Shown: positions 44,660-55,206, numbered from the stretch's first letter. The stretch is DNA of 64,000 nt from Trichothermofontia sp964536415 (GCA_964536415.1 CAZHXN010000005.1:31321-95320); one strand, 5' to 3'. Numbers and translations: made by a program. The notes: generated from the sequence alone by a model not told the origin.

Positions 44660-45154
44660 CTAAGCTGGCAACATACTCCGCAGCATCCATGCCGCCTTCT
44701 CATGCACCTGCAACCGCTGCGTCATCAAATCCGCCGACACCTCATCTCCCCCCCGTTCTGCGATCGGAAACACCTCCCGCAGCGTGCGGGCCACCGTCTC
44801 ATTCGCCTCCACCAGTAAACGGATCATTTCCTCCGCCACCGGCACCCCCGGCGTTTCCGCGATCGCCGTCAACCGTGCATAGTCACTGTAATTGCCCGGA
44901 GCCGGAAACCCCAACGCCCGAATCCGTTCCGCAATCAGATCCACCGCCAGCGCCAACTCCGTATATTGGGTTTCAAAAATCGTATGCAACGAATGAAACA
45001 TCGGCCCCGTCACGTTCCAGTGGAAATTGTGGGTTTTGAGATACAGCGTATAGGTATCCGCCAACACCCGCGACAACCCCTCGGCAATTTCCGCCCGGTG
45101 TTGTTCATCAATCCCAATATTGATCGGCATCGCATTCTCTTGAGTCAACATCAT
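44660..45154 (-). CDS. dps: Dps-family DNA starvation/ferritin-like protein
   Basis: 164 residues of the ferritin-like Dps fold. The ferroxidase-site motif THNFHWNVTGPMFHSLHTIFETQYTEL is complete with its His and Asp/Glu ligands. Dps assembles as a 12-mer that oxidises ferrous iron with peroxide and stores it, shielding DNA. The start may be at 45154 or one codon later; a later ATG (MPINIGIDEQHRAEI) is also possible. It is next to sulfiredoxin on the same strand, another peroxide-defence gene. Confidence 0.94.
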   Translation of the reverse strand: MMLTQENAMPINIGIDEQHRAEIAEGLSRVLADTYTLYLKTHNFHWNVTGPMFHSLHTIFETQYTELALAVDLIAERIRALGFPAPGNYSDYARLTAIAETPGVPVAEEMIRLLVEANETVARTLREVFPIAERGGDEVSADLMTQRLQVHEKAAWMLRSMLPA

Positions 45155-45243
45155 TTTTCTCCATCAATAGTAATAGCTAGTAATAGCTGGTTTTTAGCGG
45201 AAACTGTTCCAGTCCAAATCCCCCAACTGGATGAAAATCTGTC

Positions 45244-45510
45244 CTAGGCCAGGTGCCGTTGCAAAACTGACCGAGGCGCACGCCGCACCCGACAGCGAAT
45301 CGTGTTATAGCCTAACCGTTGACAGGCTTCATAGCGATGGCACCCAGAGAACCCATAATATTCTCCCTCAACCTCTAGGACATCGATCGGCTCCCGTAAC
45401 CCCTCCGCCTGGATTGACGCCATCAACGCCATCACCTTCTGCGGATCAGTCTGGCGCGGCAGGGGACGCCGAATCGCCCCGATCGGAACCTCCTCAACTC
45501 TAATGGCCAT
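45244..45510 (-). CDS. srx: Sulfiredoxin
   Basis: 88 residues from the ATG at 45510 (MAIRVEEVPIGAIRRPLPRQ). The catalytic signature FSGCHRYEACQRLG holds the conserved Cys and the ATP-phosphate-binding His-Arg. The fold is ParB-like, but the GCHR loop separates it from ParB proteins. It uses ATP to repair over-oxidised 2-Cys peroxiredoxin. It lies 90 bases upstream of dps in the same direction; the two may share a transcript. Confidence 0.93.
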   Translation of the reverse strand: MAIRVEEVPIGAIRRPLPRQTDPQKVMALMASIQAEGLREPIDVLEVEGEYYGFSGCHRYEACQRLGYNTIRCRVRRAPRSVLQRHLA

Positions 45511-45798
45511 GCTCTCGATACCTCCCACACAAGCTTCTTTTCTAAATCATACTCGTTATGACTATGACTTGCAACAATCCTTGTCAATTCCCTCTGGCTC
45601 CTTGCGGGAATACCGCCAGTGAGTATGATGGTGGTTAACGATTTGCCCGCTTTTGCGTGCAAGCAGGTTGGCAAGCAACCCTTGACGATGAACGATTAAG
45701 ATAGAAGCTAACCCGAGGAGAACTCCCTCAACCTTCTTGGAATGGTCATTATGCCCTCCTTGAGGCGTTACCACTGAGTATAGAAGAGGTCTATTGGT

Positions 45799-47562
45799 GT
45801 GCTGTACCTAGCGGAAGTACAAAAGCAAGGAACCGGGTTCATGGGTAGGGCCAAGGCAGAACTCAGGTTACTGGCTTGTCAGCAGGCTGAGTCAAACTGG
45901 GAGGCAGTACGGGGTGAAGAGATCGTGGCCGCCGAGGAGGCCACTAATTTAGGGGCCGGGGCCCTGGTCTTGGTGGACATTGGTAAAAATAAACAGGTAC
46001 AACGCCTCATCACCGACACCCCCAAACAGCTAGTCAGCATCCTGCAAAACTTTTCGCGCCAGCAGAAGGAATTTAAACGGAAGGAAGAAGAAATTGAACA
46101 ATGGCGGCACTCTCTGGAGTATCAGAGCAACGAACTCAACCTCAAAGTGATGGAAATGGAGGCAGAGCGCCAGGAGTTTGAGAACTTGCGGGAGGAGGCC
46201 GACCAAATTAAGCAGCAACGGGAGGAAGCCGAGGCCCTCCGCCAGCAAGCCATCGCCCTTCAGGAAGAACTCGATCGCCAAAAACAGGAATTGGAAGGGG
46301 CTTGGGCACACCTACGCGGTGAAACCATGCGCCTGGAGGAACGGAAGAGCGAAGCCGGGGGGGGCAGCGGGCTGAGTGAGGCACAGCTGCGATCGATTCA
46401 AGAACTGATTGATCGCCTGTCCAGCGCTGTCGCCCCTACCGACGCCCTGCGGGAGCACCTCAATGCCTCCTTTGAGTTAATCACCCACCAACAAACCTTC
46501 CTGGACCATCACTGGCAGCAACTCGAACAGCAGCGCACCAGCGCCCAACAGCAACAAGCCGCGATCGACCAGGCAGCCCACACCCTCCAGGCTAACTGGG
46601 CAACCTGGCGTGAAGCCCAGGCCAACCTGGAGACACTGCAACGGGAGATCACCGCTCAAGATCACCTGATTGTCGCCAAACAAAATCAAGCGGAATTTCT
46701 TACCCTTCAACTCGAAGAGCAGGAACGTCTCTACCGTCAAATTAACCAACTGGTTGATCCGCTCGCCGAACAGGAGGACGATCGCGTCGATGTTCAGGCG
46801 CTCCGGAGTATGCCTCTGGATGACCTGCAAGCCGTTGTAGCTGAACTACATCGTGAGTTAGAACGTTCCTCCCAATTTGTTAACGATCAGGAAGAAGAAC
46901 TACGGCTGCAACAGCAAACGATCGAAGAATTACGGGAAAAACTGGCCACCACGAACGAGATTGAGCGGCTGAGTTTGGAAACCCAGATTGCCGATGAGCA
47001 AGAAAGCTATCAAATGCTCAACGAATCCCTGGTGGGGTCACGCCGGAACCTTCAGGAACGGCAGGAAATTTTCCATCGTTATCAAGCCATCCTCAACGAA
47101 CGCCAGGGTATTTACACTGATGCTGCCCAGAGCCAGCGGGCGGCCCTAGAACCGCTCCTGAACCAGGTTGATAGCCAACGGCAACGCCAACAGGAAGTCC
47201 TCCAGCATCTGGAGAGTGAAATCGAGCAAATGCGATCGTCGTTGTTGCAAAGCCGTCCCCTACTTGATCAGCAACTAGCTGAACAAACCCGCCAGCAGGC
47301 CGAGTTAATGAAACAGGAAGAGTCCCTCCAGTCGCAACGGGTGAACGTGAGTGAACTGTGGGGGAAAGTCAACCTGTACCAAGAAACACTCCAGCCGATC
47401 CAGGATCGGCTCAACAGCCTGCGTGAAAAGTTGGAAGACCTAGCAGGGGGCATTGCCCAGGTACAGGAAGTCCGCGATCAACAGCTACAAGCCACTGAAA
47501 GCCTGCGGCAGACCTTAAGTGCTGTAGCGGGTATTTCCGCACCAGAACTCGTAAATCGCTAA
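45799..47562 (+). CDS. hmpF: Pilus motility taxis protein HmpF
   Basis: 587 residues starting at a GTG (MLYLAEVQKQGTGFMGRAKAELRLLACQQ), with AGAGG upstream. The short conserved N-terminal domain is the HmpF signature. The rest is almost entirely alpha-helical coiled coil rich in Gln and Glu. HmpF is needed for type IV pilus-driven gliding and phototaxis in filamentous cyanobacteria, where it localises with the Hmp chemotaxis-like system. The other hmp genes are not in the window, as is usual since hmpF is often unlinked. Confidence 0.9.
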   Translation: MLYLAEVQKQGTGFMGRAKAELRLLACQQAESNWEAVRGEEIVAAEEATNLGAGALVLVDIGKNKQVQRLITDTPKQLVSILQNFSRQQKEFKRKEEEIEQWRHSLEYQSNELNLKVMEMEAERQEFENLREEADQIKQQREEAEALRQQAIALQEELDRQKQELEGAWAHLRGETMRLEERKSEAGGGSGLSEAQLRSIQELIDRLSSAVAPTDALREHLNASFELITHQQTFLDHHWQQLEQQRTSAQQQQAAIDQAAHTLQANWATWREAQANLETLQREITAQDHLIVAKQNQAEFLTLQLEEQERLYRQINQLVDPLAEQEDDRVDVQALRSMPLDDLQAVVAELHRELERSSQFVNDQEEELRLQQQTIEELREKLATTNEIERLSLETQIADEQESYQMLNESLVGSRRNLQERQEIFHRYQAILNERQGIYTDAAQSQRAALEPLLNQVDSQRQRQQEVLQHLESEIEQMRSSLLQSRPLLDQQLAEQTRQQAELMKQEESLQSQRVNVSELWGKVNLYQETLQPIQDRLNSLREKLEDLAGGIAQVQEVRDQQLQATESLRQTLSAVAGISAPELVNR

Positions 47563-47602
47563 ATACGCTTTTCTCTATCCTCTTTTCTCGCTGCTAGTTT
47601 TC

Positions 47603-50600
47603 TCATGCTCCTGGCTGCTCCCAGTCAAGCGGCAAGGTGATCACAAAATTCACCTGCTGCTGAGTGCTGTGGACGGTAATGGTCCCGTGGAGCCGTTCAA
47701 CCAACTTTTTGACCAAGGCCAGCCCCAAGCCTGTGCCCCCATGCTTCCAGGGGTCATTGTTGGGAATACGATAAAACTTTTCAAAAATGCGATCGCATTC
47801 CGTTGGTGGGATTTCCGTACCGGTATTACTCACTGTGATGGCCACTGCCATGGGCATCGTGGAGGAGGAGGGCTGTGCGGCGAGGGTATGTTCGCCTCGT
47901 GCTGCCATTGGGGAATCGGTTGGCGAGGTCGTTGGGGTTGCGTGGGCGGAGCAGTCCCCCCGGTGAATCGGCGCGAACCCCATCCCGCTAGCGGTAACCG
48001 TAATCATTTCACCGGGTGGGGTATATTTACAGGCATTGTTGAGGAGTTCCGACACGACCCGTTCCAGGCTAGGACTATCTGTCCAGATCGGGGGTAGGGG
48101 GGTGTCCAGATGGAGCGATAGGTGTTGTTGTTGTTGGCGCGTTCGGACGTGAAAGGGTTCCAAAATGGTTGGCAACCAGGTCTGCAGCTGGAGCGGGGTG
48201 GGCGTGAGGGTTGTTTTCCCTGCATCCAGGCGGGTGAGGTCCAGCAGGTCCGAGATCAGGTTAATCTCCCGCTGGCATTCTTGATCCAGGATGCGGAAAT
48301 ATTGATCAAGGCGATGACGGGTAGCGCGATCAAGGTCGACTGTGCCGGGTAGTTCCGTATCCGGGACTGCTGACTTGATTCCCAGGAGCAATCCCAACAT
48401 CTGGGTCGCCATCTTGATATTGGTCATTGGGGTACGCAGTTCATGGGATACCGTACTCAGGAAGTCATCCTTTAACTGGTTCAAACGTTCGAGTTCTGTC
48501 ACCTGTCGCTGGGCCGCTTGATAGAGCCGCGACTGACGCAGGGCGATCGCGCACTGATTGGCCACCTGCTGGACAAGGCGAATTTCTGGTTCACTAAAGA
48601 TCTGCCCCCGTGCCCGAAAGAGCCATAAATCGCCTAAAATGCCCTGATCATCCACGATCGGGCAGGCCAGAATTGAAAGCTGATATTGATCGGGGCGCAG
48701 GGTCGGGGACGCCACATCACAGAACTGGCAGATCTCGCCCCGCAGGAGAACGGGATAGATATCTGGATGGGTCGCTTCGGCAAAGGTGAAAGTCTTCCCC
48801 CGGGCTGAGGTGAGGGAGCGGGTGAATTCGTAGGCGATCGTGGATTGGGTCTGTTCGGCATTATAAATACCCGTATCACAGCACTCCACCTGCAGTTCAA
48901 TCGCTAACTCCTGCACCACACTACTCAAAATCTGGGATTCATCCAAACTATCGCGCACCTTGTCCGTAATCCGCTTGAGCAGGGATTCAAAGGAAAGGCT
49001 CTGCTGAAGTTGGGCGGTGCGTTCCTGCACCTGTTGCTCCAGGCCGGTGTTCAGTGCCTGCACCTGGGCGTAGAGTTCCGACTGTTGCAGGGCGATCGCC
49101 ACCTGATCCGCTAGTTGTCGGAGCAGGTTAATTTCGCCGACTTGCCAGACGCGGGGAACTGCACAGTGGTGAACCATCAAAAACCCCCACAGTAGTGGCA
49201 TACTGCTATGGGTCTGCGGAGATTGGCCCTGCAGGATCGGGATAACCAAGTTAGCGCGGACTTGCCACTGGCGCAGCTTTTGCTGATAACAGGTGGGCAG
49301 ATCCGCTGCCTCTAGATCCGTAAAATTGTGGATATAACCCTGGGTGTAACGGGCCAGACAGGTATCGGTCCGTAGGCAGGGATCATGGAGGACCTGATCC
49401 AACAGGGATGGCCAGCCCGCTGCGACTGATTCCGCAATGACGCGGCCACTGAGATCTGGGGAATTGGGACTGGAGTATAGGCGATAGATCAAAACCCGAT
49501 CGGTCTCAAGGAACTGGCGCACTGCCGACACAGTGGTATTGAGCACCTCGTACACGTCCAGAGATTGGCGGATGCGGTTGGTAATCTCCGTCATCAGCCG
49601 CTCCCGTTCGGCCTGTTGTTGCAGTGCCCGTTCGGCCTGTTTGCGGGCCGTAATATCGCGCACCATGACCAGCACCTCTTCCGGATTAATGGCGGCGATG
49701 CGTACCTCCTCGTAGCGCAGTTCACCCCGTTTGCGGAATTGATGTTCATGGATCTGCAACTCACCGGTGGCCAGCGCTTGCTCGATCATCTGAAGTTGGG
49801 TCGCGAGGAGATCCGGCGGCAGGACTTCGGCAATATGGGATTGGAGCGGGATAAACTGCTTTGCCTGACTGCCGTAGGGCAAAATACACTCCAGGCACGT
49901 CCCATCCCGGCGTAAATGCAGCAGCAGATCGGGGATAGCCGCCAGGATGGCACTTTGCTGATCCGCGATCGCCTTGCGCTCGGTAATGTCAGTAATATAC
50001 CCATGCCAGAGGGTGCTGCCATCGGGTTCCCGTTGCGGGGTGGCGCGACCTTCCAACCAGCGAATTTGCCCGTTGGGGAGACAAACTCGGTATTCACAGC
50101 GCCATCGGGTCAGTTGTTGGGCCGATTTAGCGATCGTCTGCTGCACCTGCGCGCGATCGTCAGGATGCAGCACGGCCAACACTGGCGAGGCATCCTCCCG
50201 CACTTGCTCTGGGGTAACCCCGTAAATTTCGCGGATACCCTCGCTAGCATAGGGAAAGTGGGAACTCCCATCCGCTCGCAGGCGATATTGGTAAATCATG
50301 CCAGGGACATTGCGCGAAATCTGCTCCAGGCGACGATCGGCCTCGACCTGATGGGTTACATCAGTCAGGGAACCCACCAGTTCGATCACCGCTCCCATCT
50401 CATCATGAATCGCCGTCAACTGGGTATTGAGCCACCGCCACTGGCCACTGGCCGTCTGGAAGCGGCACTGATGACTTATACAGGTGGGTGCTCCCTCCGC
50501 CAACCAGGCCGTCAACCGGGTACTGAGCATCGGCAGATCGTCGGGATGGATATATTGCCAGAACCCATCCGGCTCGGCGAGCACGCGATCGGGATTGTAC

Positions 50601-52171
50601 CCCAGTAAGGATTCCAGATTCTCACTAATAAACAGGACCTGTCGCCAGTCTGCGGGATTAAGGGTGTAAATAATGGCGGGACTGCTGGCCAACAGGGTTT
50701 GCAACTGTCCCTGAAGACTCAGGAGGCTCAATTCCGCTTGTTTGCGATCGGTGATATCGATCATTACCCCCCGTAACTTCGTGGGTTTGCCCTTTTCCCG
50801 TACCACTTTGACCGTGTCCCGTAGCCAGATGACCCGGTTATCGGCGGTGATCATGCGATATTCAATTTCACGGGGGGGCAGGGGACAGGCATGGCCCGCC
50901 GATTCTCTTCGCGTCTCTGCCGCAGCAACCGCTTGTTGATAGTGTTCCAGGACCCAATCGCGATCGTTGGGATGAAGCTGCTGGGACCAAAAGTGCGGGT
51001 TGTCTAACCAGACCGCAAGGGGATACCCTAACAGCCGCTCGGCGGTTCGGCTGATAAAACTAAAGCGGAAACCGGTTTGCCACTCCGCTTCCCAAACAAT
51101 ACTATCGAGGGAATTAACCAGATCTTCATACTGTTGCTGTGACTGTCGCAGGGCCTGCTCCGCCTGCTTGCGATCGCTGATATCCTGCTTGATCGCCACA
51201 AAATGGGTAATAGTCCCCTGATCGTCGAAGACGGGGGCGATCGCCATCTCCTCTATATAGAGACTGCCATCCTTGCGACGGTTAATTAATTCCCCAGACC
51301 AGACCTGCCCAGCCAGAATCGTGGCCCATAGCTGCGCATAGAGGGCGGGGGGATTCAACCCCGACTTGACCAATTCGCCAGGTTTGTGGTTAATCGCATC
51401 CGCAAAGGTGTAACCGGTTAACCGGGTAAAGGCGGGGTTACACCACTCGATTAGACCCTGGCGATCGGTGATCACAATCGCATTAGCCGCCGCTTCGAGG
51501 GCAGCACTTTGGAGGCGCAATTGGTCGGCCAGGACTTGAGCCGTCCCCGTCAGCTTATGTAACGTGGATAACATCAATTCCTGTGACGATCGCGTCGTGT
51601 TGCCACAGATGGAGCGCTGGGTGCCCCCCACGCCAGAGGGAAATCCTTCACACGCAGCAGCATTACCCGTCGTCACCTGGGTCGTCGTCGCCTGCGTGGA
51701 CGGCAGCCGTAATTGTAATTCCAGTAAGTGGTAGTTAGGCAAGAAGTGGGGGGTCACATGCCATGCCAACGGTGCCCCGGTGAGAGTGTCACTGGGCAGA
51801 GGTCGCTGACGCCATTCACCGCATACAGGTGCAGTTAATTGCAACCAGTCCAAACTCATCACCTCATAGGCTGCTGCTTGCAGGATCGTATGGACCTGAA
51901 CCCCAATCAAACGGTCAGGCAGCTTTGTTAGCGGTCCATTGACTGCGTGTCCCCATAGCTGTCCCAGTAAATGAATGGCTGCGCCATTGGCCGCCGCGAT
52001 CGTCCCCGTTGTGTTAACAATTATCAAGGCCGTGGCCGAGCGCTCGAATAGCACCCGGAGCGGTCCCTCTATGAGGTCTGGCAGGGCTGATAGGTCAGCA
52101 ATCGGCATCGGTAGGGCTTCAGAAACAGGCAATGTGGGTAAACAGGGACAACTATGGAGCAGGTGGTTCAT
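47603..52171 (-). CDS. Multi-PAS/GAF sensor histidine kinase
   Basis: 1522 residues, no membrane helix. About six PAS domains fill residues 25-860 (for example ITDRQGLIEWCNPAFTRLTG and the repeated ITDRKQAE PAC ends). Two GAF domains lie at about 865-1035 and 1080-1230. The HisKA domain has the phospho-acceptor His in SHELRTPMTNIKM, and the HATPase_c domain has NELLNNACKYTP and GTGLGLALVKKLVE (G-box). No receiver domain. The first GAF resembles a cyanobacteriochrome (DPCL and TCYQQ cysteines, ending VRANLVIPIL). A Thr/Ser/Ala-rich insert splits the ATPase domain. The cognate regulator is not nearby. Confidence 0.92.
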   Translation of the reverse strand: MNHLLHSCPCLPTLPVSEALPMPIADLSALPDLIEGPLRVLFERSATALIIVNTTGTIAAANGAAIHLLGQLWGHAVNGPLTKLPDRLIGVQVHTILQAAAYEVMSLDWLQLTAPVCGEWRQRPLPSDTLTGAPLAWHVTPHFLPNYHLLELQLRLPSTQATTTQVTTGNAAACEGFPSGVGGTQRSICGNTTRSSQELMLSTLHKLTGTAQVLADQLRLQSAALEAAANAIVITDRQGLIEWCNPAFTRLTGYTFADAINHKPGELVKSGLNPPALYAQLWATILAGQVWSGELINRRKDGSLYIEEMAIAPVFDDQGTITHFVAIKQDISDRKQAEQALRQSQQQYEDLVNSLDSIVWEAEWQTGFRFSFISRTAERLLGYPLAVWLDNPHFWSQQLHPNDRDWVLEHYQQAVAAAETRRESAGHACPLPPREIEYRMITADNRVIWLRDTVKVVREKGKPTKLRGVMIDITDRKQAELSLLSLQGQLQTLLASSPAIIYTLNPADWRQVLFISENLESLLGYNPDRVLAEPDGFWQYIHPDDLPMLSTRLTAWLAEGAPTCISHQCRFQTASGQWRWLNTQLTAIHDEMGAVIELVGSLTDVTHQVEADRRLEQISRNVPGMIYQYRLRADGSSHFPYASEGIREIYGVTPEQVREDASPVLAVLHPDDRAQVQQTIAKSAQQLTRWRCEYRVCLPNGQIRWLEGRATPQREPDGSTLWHGYITDITERKAIADQQSAILAAIPDLLLHLRRDGTCLECILPYGSQAKQFIPLQSHIAEVLPPDLLATQLQMIEQALATGELQIHEHQFRKRGELRYEEVRIAAINPEEVLVMVRDITARKQAERALQQQAERERLMTEITNRIRQSLDVYEVLNTTVSAVRQFLETDRVLIYRLYSSPNSPDLSGRVIAESVAAGWPSLLDQVLHDPCLRTDTCLARYTQGYIHNFTDLEAADLPTCYQQKLRQWQVRANLVIPILQGQSPQTHSSMPLLWGFLMVHHCAVPRVWQVGEINLLRQLADQVAIALQQSELYAQVQALNTGLEQQVQERTAQLQQSLSFESLLKRITDKVRDSLDESQILSSVVQELAIELQVECCDTGIYNAEQTQSTIAYEFTRSLTSARGKTFTFAEATHPDIYPVLLRGEICQFCDVASPTLRPDQYQLSILACPIVDDQGILGDLWLFRARGQIFSEPEIRLVQQVANQCAIALRQSRLYQAAQRQVTELERLNQLKDDFLSTVSHELRTPMTNIKMATQMLGLLLGIKSAVPDTELPGTVDLDRATRHRLDQYFRILDQECQREINLISDLLDLTRLDAGKTTLTPTPLQLQTWLPTILEPFHVRTRQQQQHLSLHLDTPLPPIWTDSPSLERVVSELLNNACKYTPPGEMITVTASGMGFAPIHRGDCSAHATPTTSPTDSPMAARGEHTLAAQPSSSTMPMAVAITVSNTGTEIPPTECDRIFEKFYRIPNNDPWKHGGTGLGLALVKKLVERLHGTITVHSTQQQVNFVITLPLDWEQPGA

Positions 52172-52626
52172 TCAAATACAGGGAAGCCGGGACAGGAGAG
52201 AATCTAAAGACAATCCCAAAGACAATCAAATTTGTCCGACCAGTTCAGGGATTGAGCTTAAGGCCAGTGCTGCCCCAATCAGGCATCAGAAAATCAGGGA
52301 ATCAGACCTAGTTTGAACTTTGCATCTGTTCGCAATACAGTAGCTAATCTACTGACTAATCTACTGAGTACTAATAAACATTGACTGCGTACTGGCAAAC
52401 ATCCCTTGTTCCTATAGAAAAGCATCTCTTCCACCTTCGCTGGTTGATATTCGAAAACGATAACGAGCAATCACTAATGATAACTACAGGGTTCCTGCTG
52501 GAATGGAGGGGCGAAGTCGTCGCTAGAACGCTGGTTGCGTCAGGTACACGGCACCTCACTCAACCCGTAGCCGGCAACCAGATGTGTAAAATATAACCGA
52601 TAAATTGCGCTAACCGCGACGATCGG
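52172..52626. other. 455-bp intergenic region between hypF and the sensor kinase
   Basis: Both flanking genes are on the minus strand, so this holds the 3' end of hypF's upstream space and the leader of the kinase transcript. A 71-codon open frame at 52381-52596 (plus) has no family look or ribosome-binding site, and I do not call it. Confidence 0.45.
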
Positions 52627-55206
52627 TTACGGGATGGATTCACTGAACTGGGCCATACTCACTATGGCTTGCCCTAGAGCAATACCGCCATCATTGGGGG
52701 GAATTTGGCGGTGCCAATAGGGCTGGAAGCCGGCCTGTCGTAAGGCCGCGATCGCCTGTTCCGTCAAAACCCGATTTTGGAAACATCCACCGGATAGGGC
52801 CACTGCTGGAATATCGACTCGTGCTGCTACCGCCACAATCGTTGCCGCTAGGGTGGCATGAAAGCGAGCCGCTATTTCTGCGATCGGTCGCCTTTGCTGT
52901 AAATCAGTGAGTATTCCCTTAATCCAGGGTTCCCAATCCACGACCCAAAGTAACTGCCCCTCACCCATCGTTGCTTGTGGACTAGTCGTTGCTTCTAGAT
53001 CAACCCACTTCAGTTGCGCAAGCGTCTCCACTGGAGCATTCCCCACACTTGTCCCCGCTGCCTTAAGCACTTGCCTGCTTGGGTAGGGTGCGATCGTCGC
53101 AACTGTCCCCTGGGCGAATTCAACCTGGGCGAATTCGACGGCCATTGCTGCTTGCCCCTCAAAGGTTGCGATTTGACAGAGGTCGAGCAGGGCTGCCACG
53201 GCATCAAAGAAACGGCCCATGCTGGTGGTGCGGGGGGTGTTAAACCCTGTTTCCAACATCCGCCGCAGGAGAGCTTGCTCTTGGGGGGAAAAGGAACGCA
53301 GGGGGGCCAGGTCATCTCGTTCAAATACCGCATCGCCCCACAGTTCATACAACAGCCCGATCGCGCTCCGTCGGGGTTCCCGCACCGCCACTTCCCCTCC
53401 CGGTAAGCCAAAGGCGCGCAGGTGCCCTATCCGTTGATAGGTGGCACGATCGGCTATCAGAAATTCGCCCCCCCAAATCGTGCCATCTGGGCCATAGCCC
53501 GTCCCATCCCAGGCAACCCCTAAAACAGGATCTGTGAGTTGGTTTTCCGCCAAGCAGGCAGCGATATGGGCATGGTGATGCTGAACCCGGATTAGGGCTT
53601 GGCCCGGTTGGACAGACTGTTGCGCAACGCGGGTAGACACATAATCCGGATGCAAATCACAGGCGATCCAGGCAGGTTGTGCGTCGTAGAGTTGCTGTAG
53701 GGTGGCGATCGCTTGCTGCTGGCTGGTTAAGGTCGCACTATTGTGCAAATCCCCCAAGTGCTGACTCAGGAAAACCTGCGATCCTAGCGCCAAGGCCACT
53801 GTATTTTTCAAATCAGCCCCTAAAGCTAACCCGATTGTGGCCGGTGCGACCGCTGGGGCAGGTGTGTCCTGGTCTGGGCTAGGGGGGATTGAATTGGCGA
53901 TCGGAAGCGGGGCATATCCCCGTGCCCGTCGCAGCACCAGTTCCCGGTTGGCCACCACCTGGACGATCGCGTCATCCACAGGCCGCAAAATTGGACGATT
54001 ATGCACCAGAAAGTAGTCTGCTAGGTCCCCCAACCGCGCCACCACTTCGTTCTCATCAAAACAGATGGGTTCACTGCTACGGTTGCCACTGGTGGCTACG
54101 ATCGGCCGCTGCAGATCCGCCATCAGCAGGTGATGGAGGGGGGTATAGGGCAGCATAATTCCCAGGTAGGGATTTCCGGGCGCGATCGCATCAGTTCCCT
54201 GTCCCCTACCCCCTCGACGCCGCAAGAGGACGATCGGGGCCTGGGCCGATTGCAGCAGATGGGCCTCCAACGGCGAAACCTCACAATCCCGTTGGATCGC
54301 TGTGAGGGAGGGATACATCAGGGCAAAGGGTTTATCGGGGCGCTGCTTGCGTTGTCGCAGCCGGTGGACAGCCTCGGGCTGCTGGGCATCGACCACCAGA
54401 TGAAAGCCACCTAATCCCTTAATGGCCACGATCGCCCCCTGGCGAATCGCACTCACGGCAGCCGGTAAAGCGGCTTCCCCCTGGGCTAGAACGGTTCCGG
54501 TGCGGTCCCACCAGGCCAACTGGGGGCCACAGGTTGGGCAGGCATTGGGTTGGGCGTGGAAGCGGCGATCGCCGGGGTTATCATACTCGGCTTGACATTG
54601 GGGGCATTGGGTAAAGGCCCGCATCGTGGTTTGGGCGCGATCGTAGGGCAGCCCCGCAATAATGCTGAAGCGGGGGCCGCAATGGGTGCAATTGATGAAG
54701 GGATAACGATAGCGGCGATCGTGGGGGTCAAATAACTCGCGGAGACAGGCCGGACAGGTGGCCAGATCGGGTAGCATCAGCGCAGTTTTCGTCCCCGTTT
54801 GGCTAGGGCGGATCGTGAAGCCGGGGTCAGCAGGGGGCTGTAGAGATGGGTTTACAGGTAAGTCAGCAATCGGACCATTAACCTCGCTGAACCCGCCTCC
54901 TGGGGTGAGGTCAGCGAGAGATCGGGTCTCCAGGGACTGAATCCAGGCGTGGGGCGGGTGCTCGGTTTTGAGGCGGTGTAGAAATTCCGCTAGGCGATCG
55001 TCCGGTCCCGCAATTTCAATTTCAACCCCCTGGGCCGAATTGCTCACCCAGCCTCGCAGGGCCAGGGCCGTCGCCAACTGGTAGACGAACGGGCGGAATC
55101 CGACCCCCTGGACAGCACCTTGAATCGTAATCGCAAGACGTGGCAATGGTTCAACTGGGATGGTGAGGGTTTGCGTCGGGGCATGCAGATTGGCGGGACC
55201 TGCCAC
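52627..55206 (-). CDS. hypF: Carbamoyltransferase HypF ([NiFe]-hydrogenase maturation)
   Basis: 859 residues. Domains: acylphosphatase-like (about 24-110, ITIQGAVQGVGFRPFVYQL), two Cys4 zinc fingers (CPACLRELFDP, CTHCGPRF, CPQCQAEYDN, CPTCGPQL), YrdC-like (about 225-410, AIKGLGGFHLVVDA) and the Kae1-like C-terminal domain (QHHHAHIAACLAENQL, GVAWDGTGYGPDGTIWGGEF). HypF makes the thiocarbamate on HypE that becomes the cyanide ligand of the hydrogenase Fe site. It stands apart from the other hyp and hydrogenase genes, none of which is in this window. Confidence 0.96.
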   Translation of the reverse strand: MAGPANLHAPTQTLTIPVEPLPRLAITIQGAVQGVGFRPFVYQLATALALRGWVSNSAQGVEIEIAGPDDRLAEFLHRLKTEHPPHAWIQSLETRSLADLTPGGGFSEVNGPIADLPVNPSLQPPADPGFTIRPSQTGTKTALMLPDLATCPACLRELFDPHDRRYRYPFINCTHCGPRFSIIAGLPYDRAQTTMRAFTQCPQCQAEYDNPGDRRFHAQPNACPTCGPQLAWWDRTGTVLAQGEAALPAAVSAIRQGAIVAIKGLGGFHLVVDAQQPEAVHRLRQRKQRPDKPFALMYPSLTAIQRDCEVSPLEAHLLQSAQAPIVLLRRRGGRGQGTDAIAPGNPYLGIMLPYTPLHHLLMADLQRPIVATSGNRSSEPICFDENEVVARLGDLADYFLVHNRPILRPVDDAIVQVVANRELVLRRARGYAPLPIANSIPPSPDQDTPAPAVAPATIGLALGADLKNTVALALGSQVFLSQHLGDLHNSATLTSQQQAIATLQQLYDAQPAWIACDLHPDYVSTRVAQQSVQPGQALIRVQHHHAHIAACLAENQLTDPVLGVAWDGTGYGPDGTIWGGEFLIADRATYQRIGHLRAFGLPGGEVAVREPRRSAIGLLYELWGDAVFERDDLAPLRSFSPQEQALLRRMLETGFNTPRTTSMGRFFDAVAALLDLCQIATFEGQAAMAVEFAQVEFAQGTVATIAPYPSRQVLKAAGTSVGNAPVETLAQLKWVDLEATTSPQATMGEGQLLWVVDWEPWIKGILTDLQQRRPIAEIAARFHATLAATIVAVAARVDIPAVALSGGCFQNRVLTEQAIAALRQAGFQPYWHRQIPPNDGGIALGQAIVSMAQFSESIP

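Noticed and set aside
45562..45774. 70-codon open frame before hmpF (minus)
   Set aside because: No ribosome-binding site, no family features, and odd composition; probably the leader region of the sulfiredoxin transcript.
52381..52596. 71-codon open frame in the hypF upstream region
   Set aside because: No recognisable protein features or start signals.
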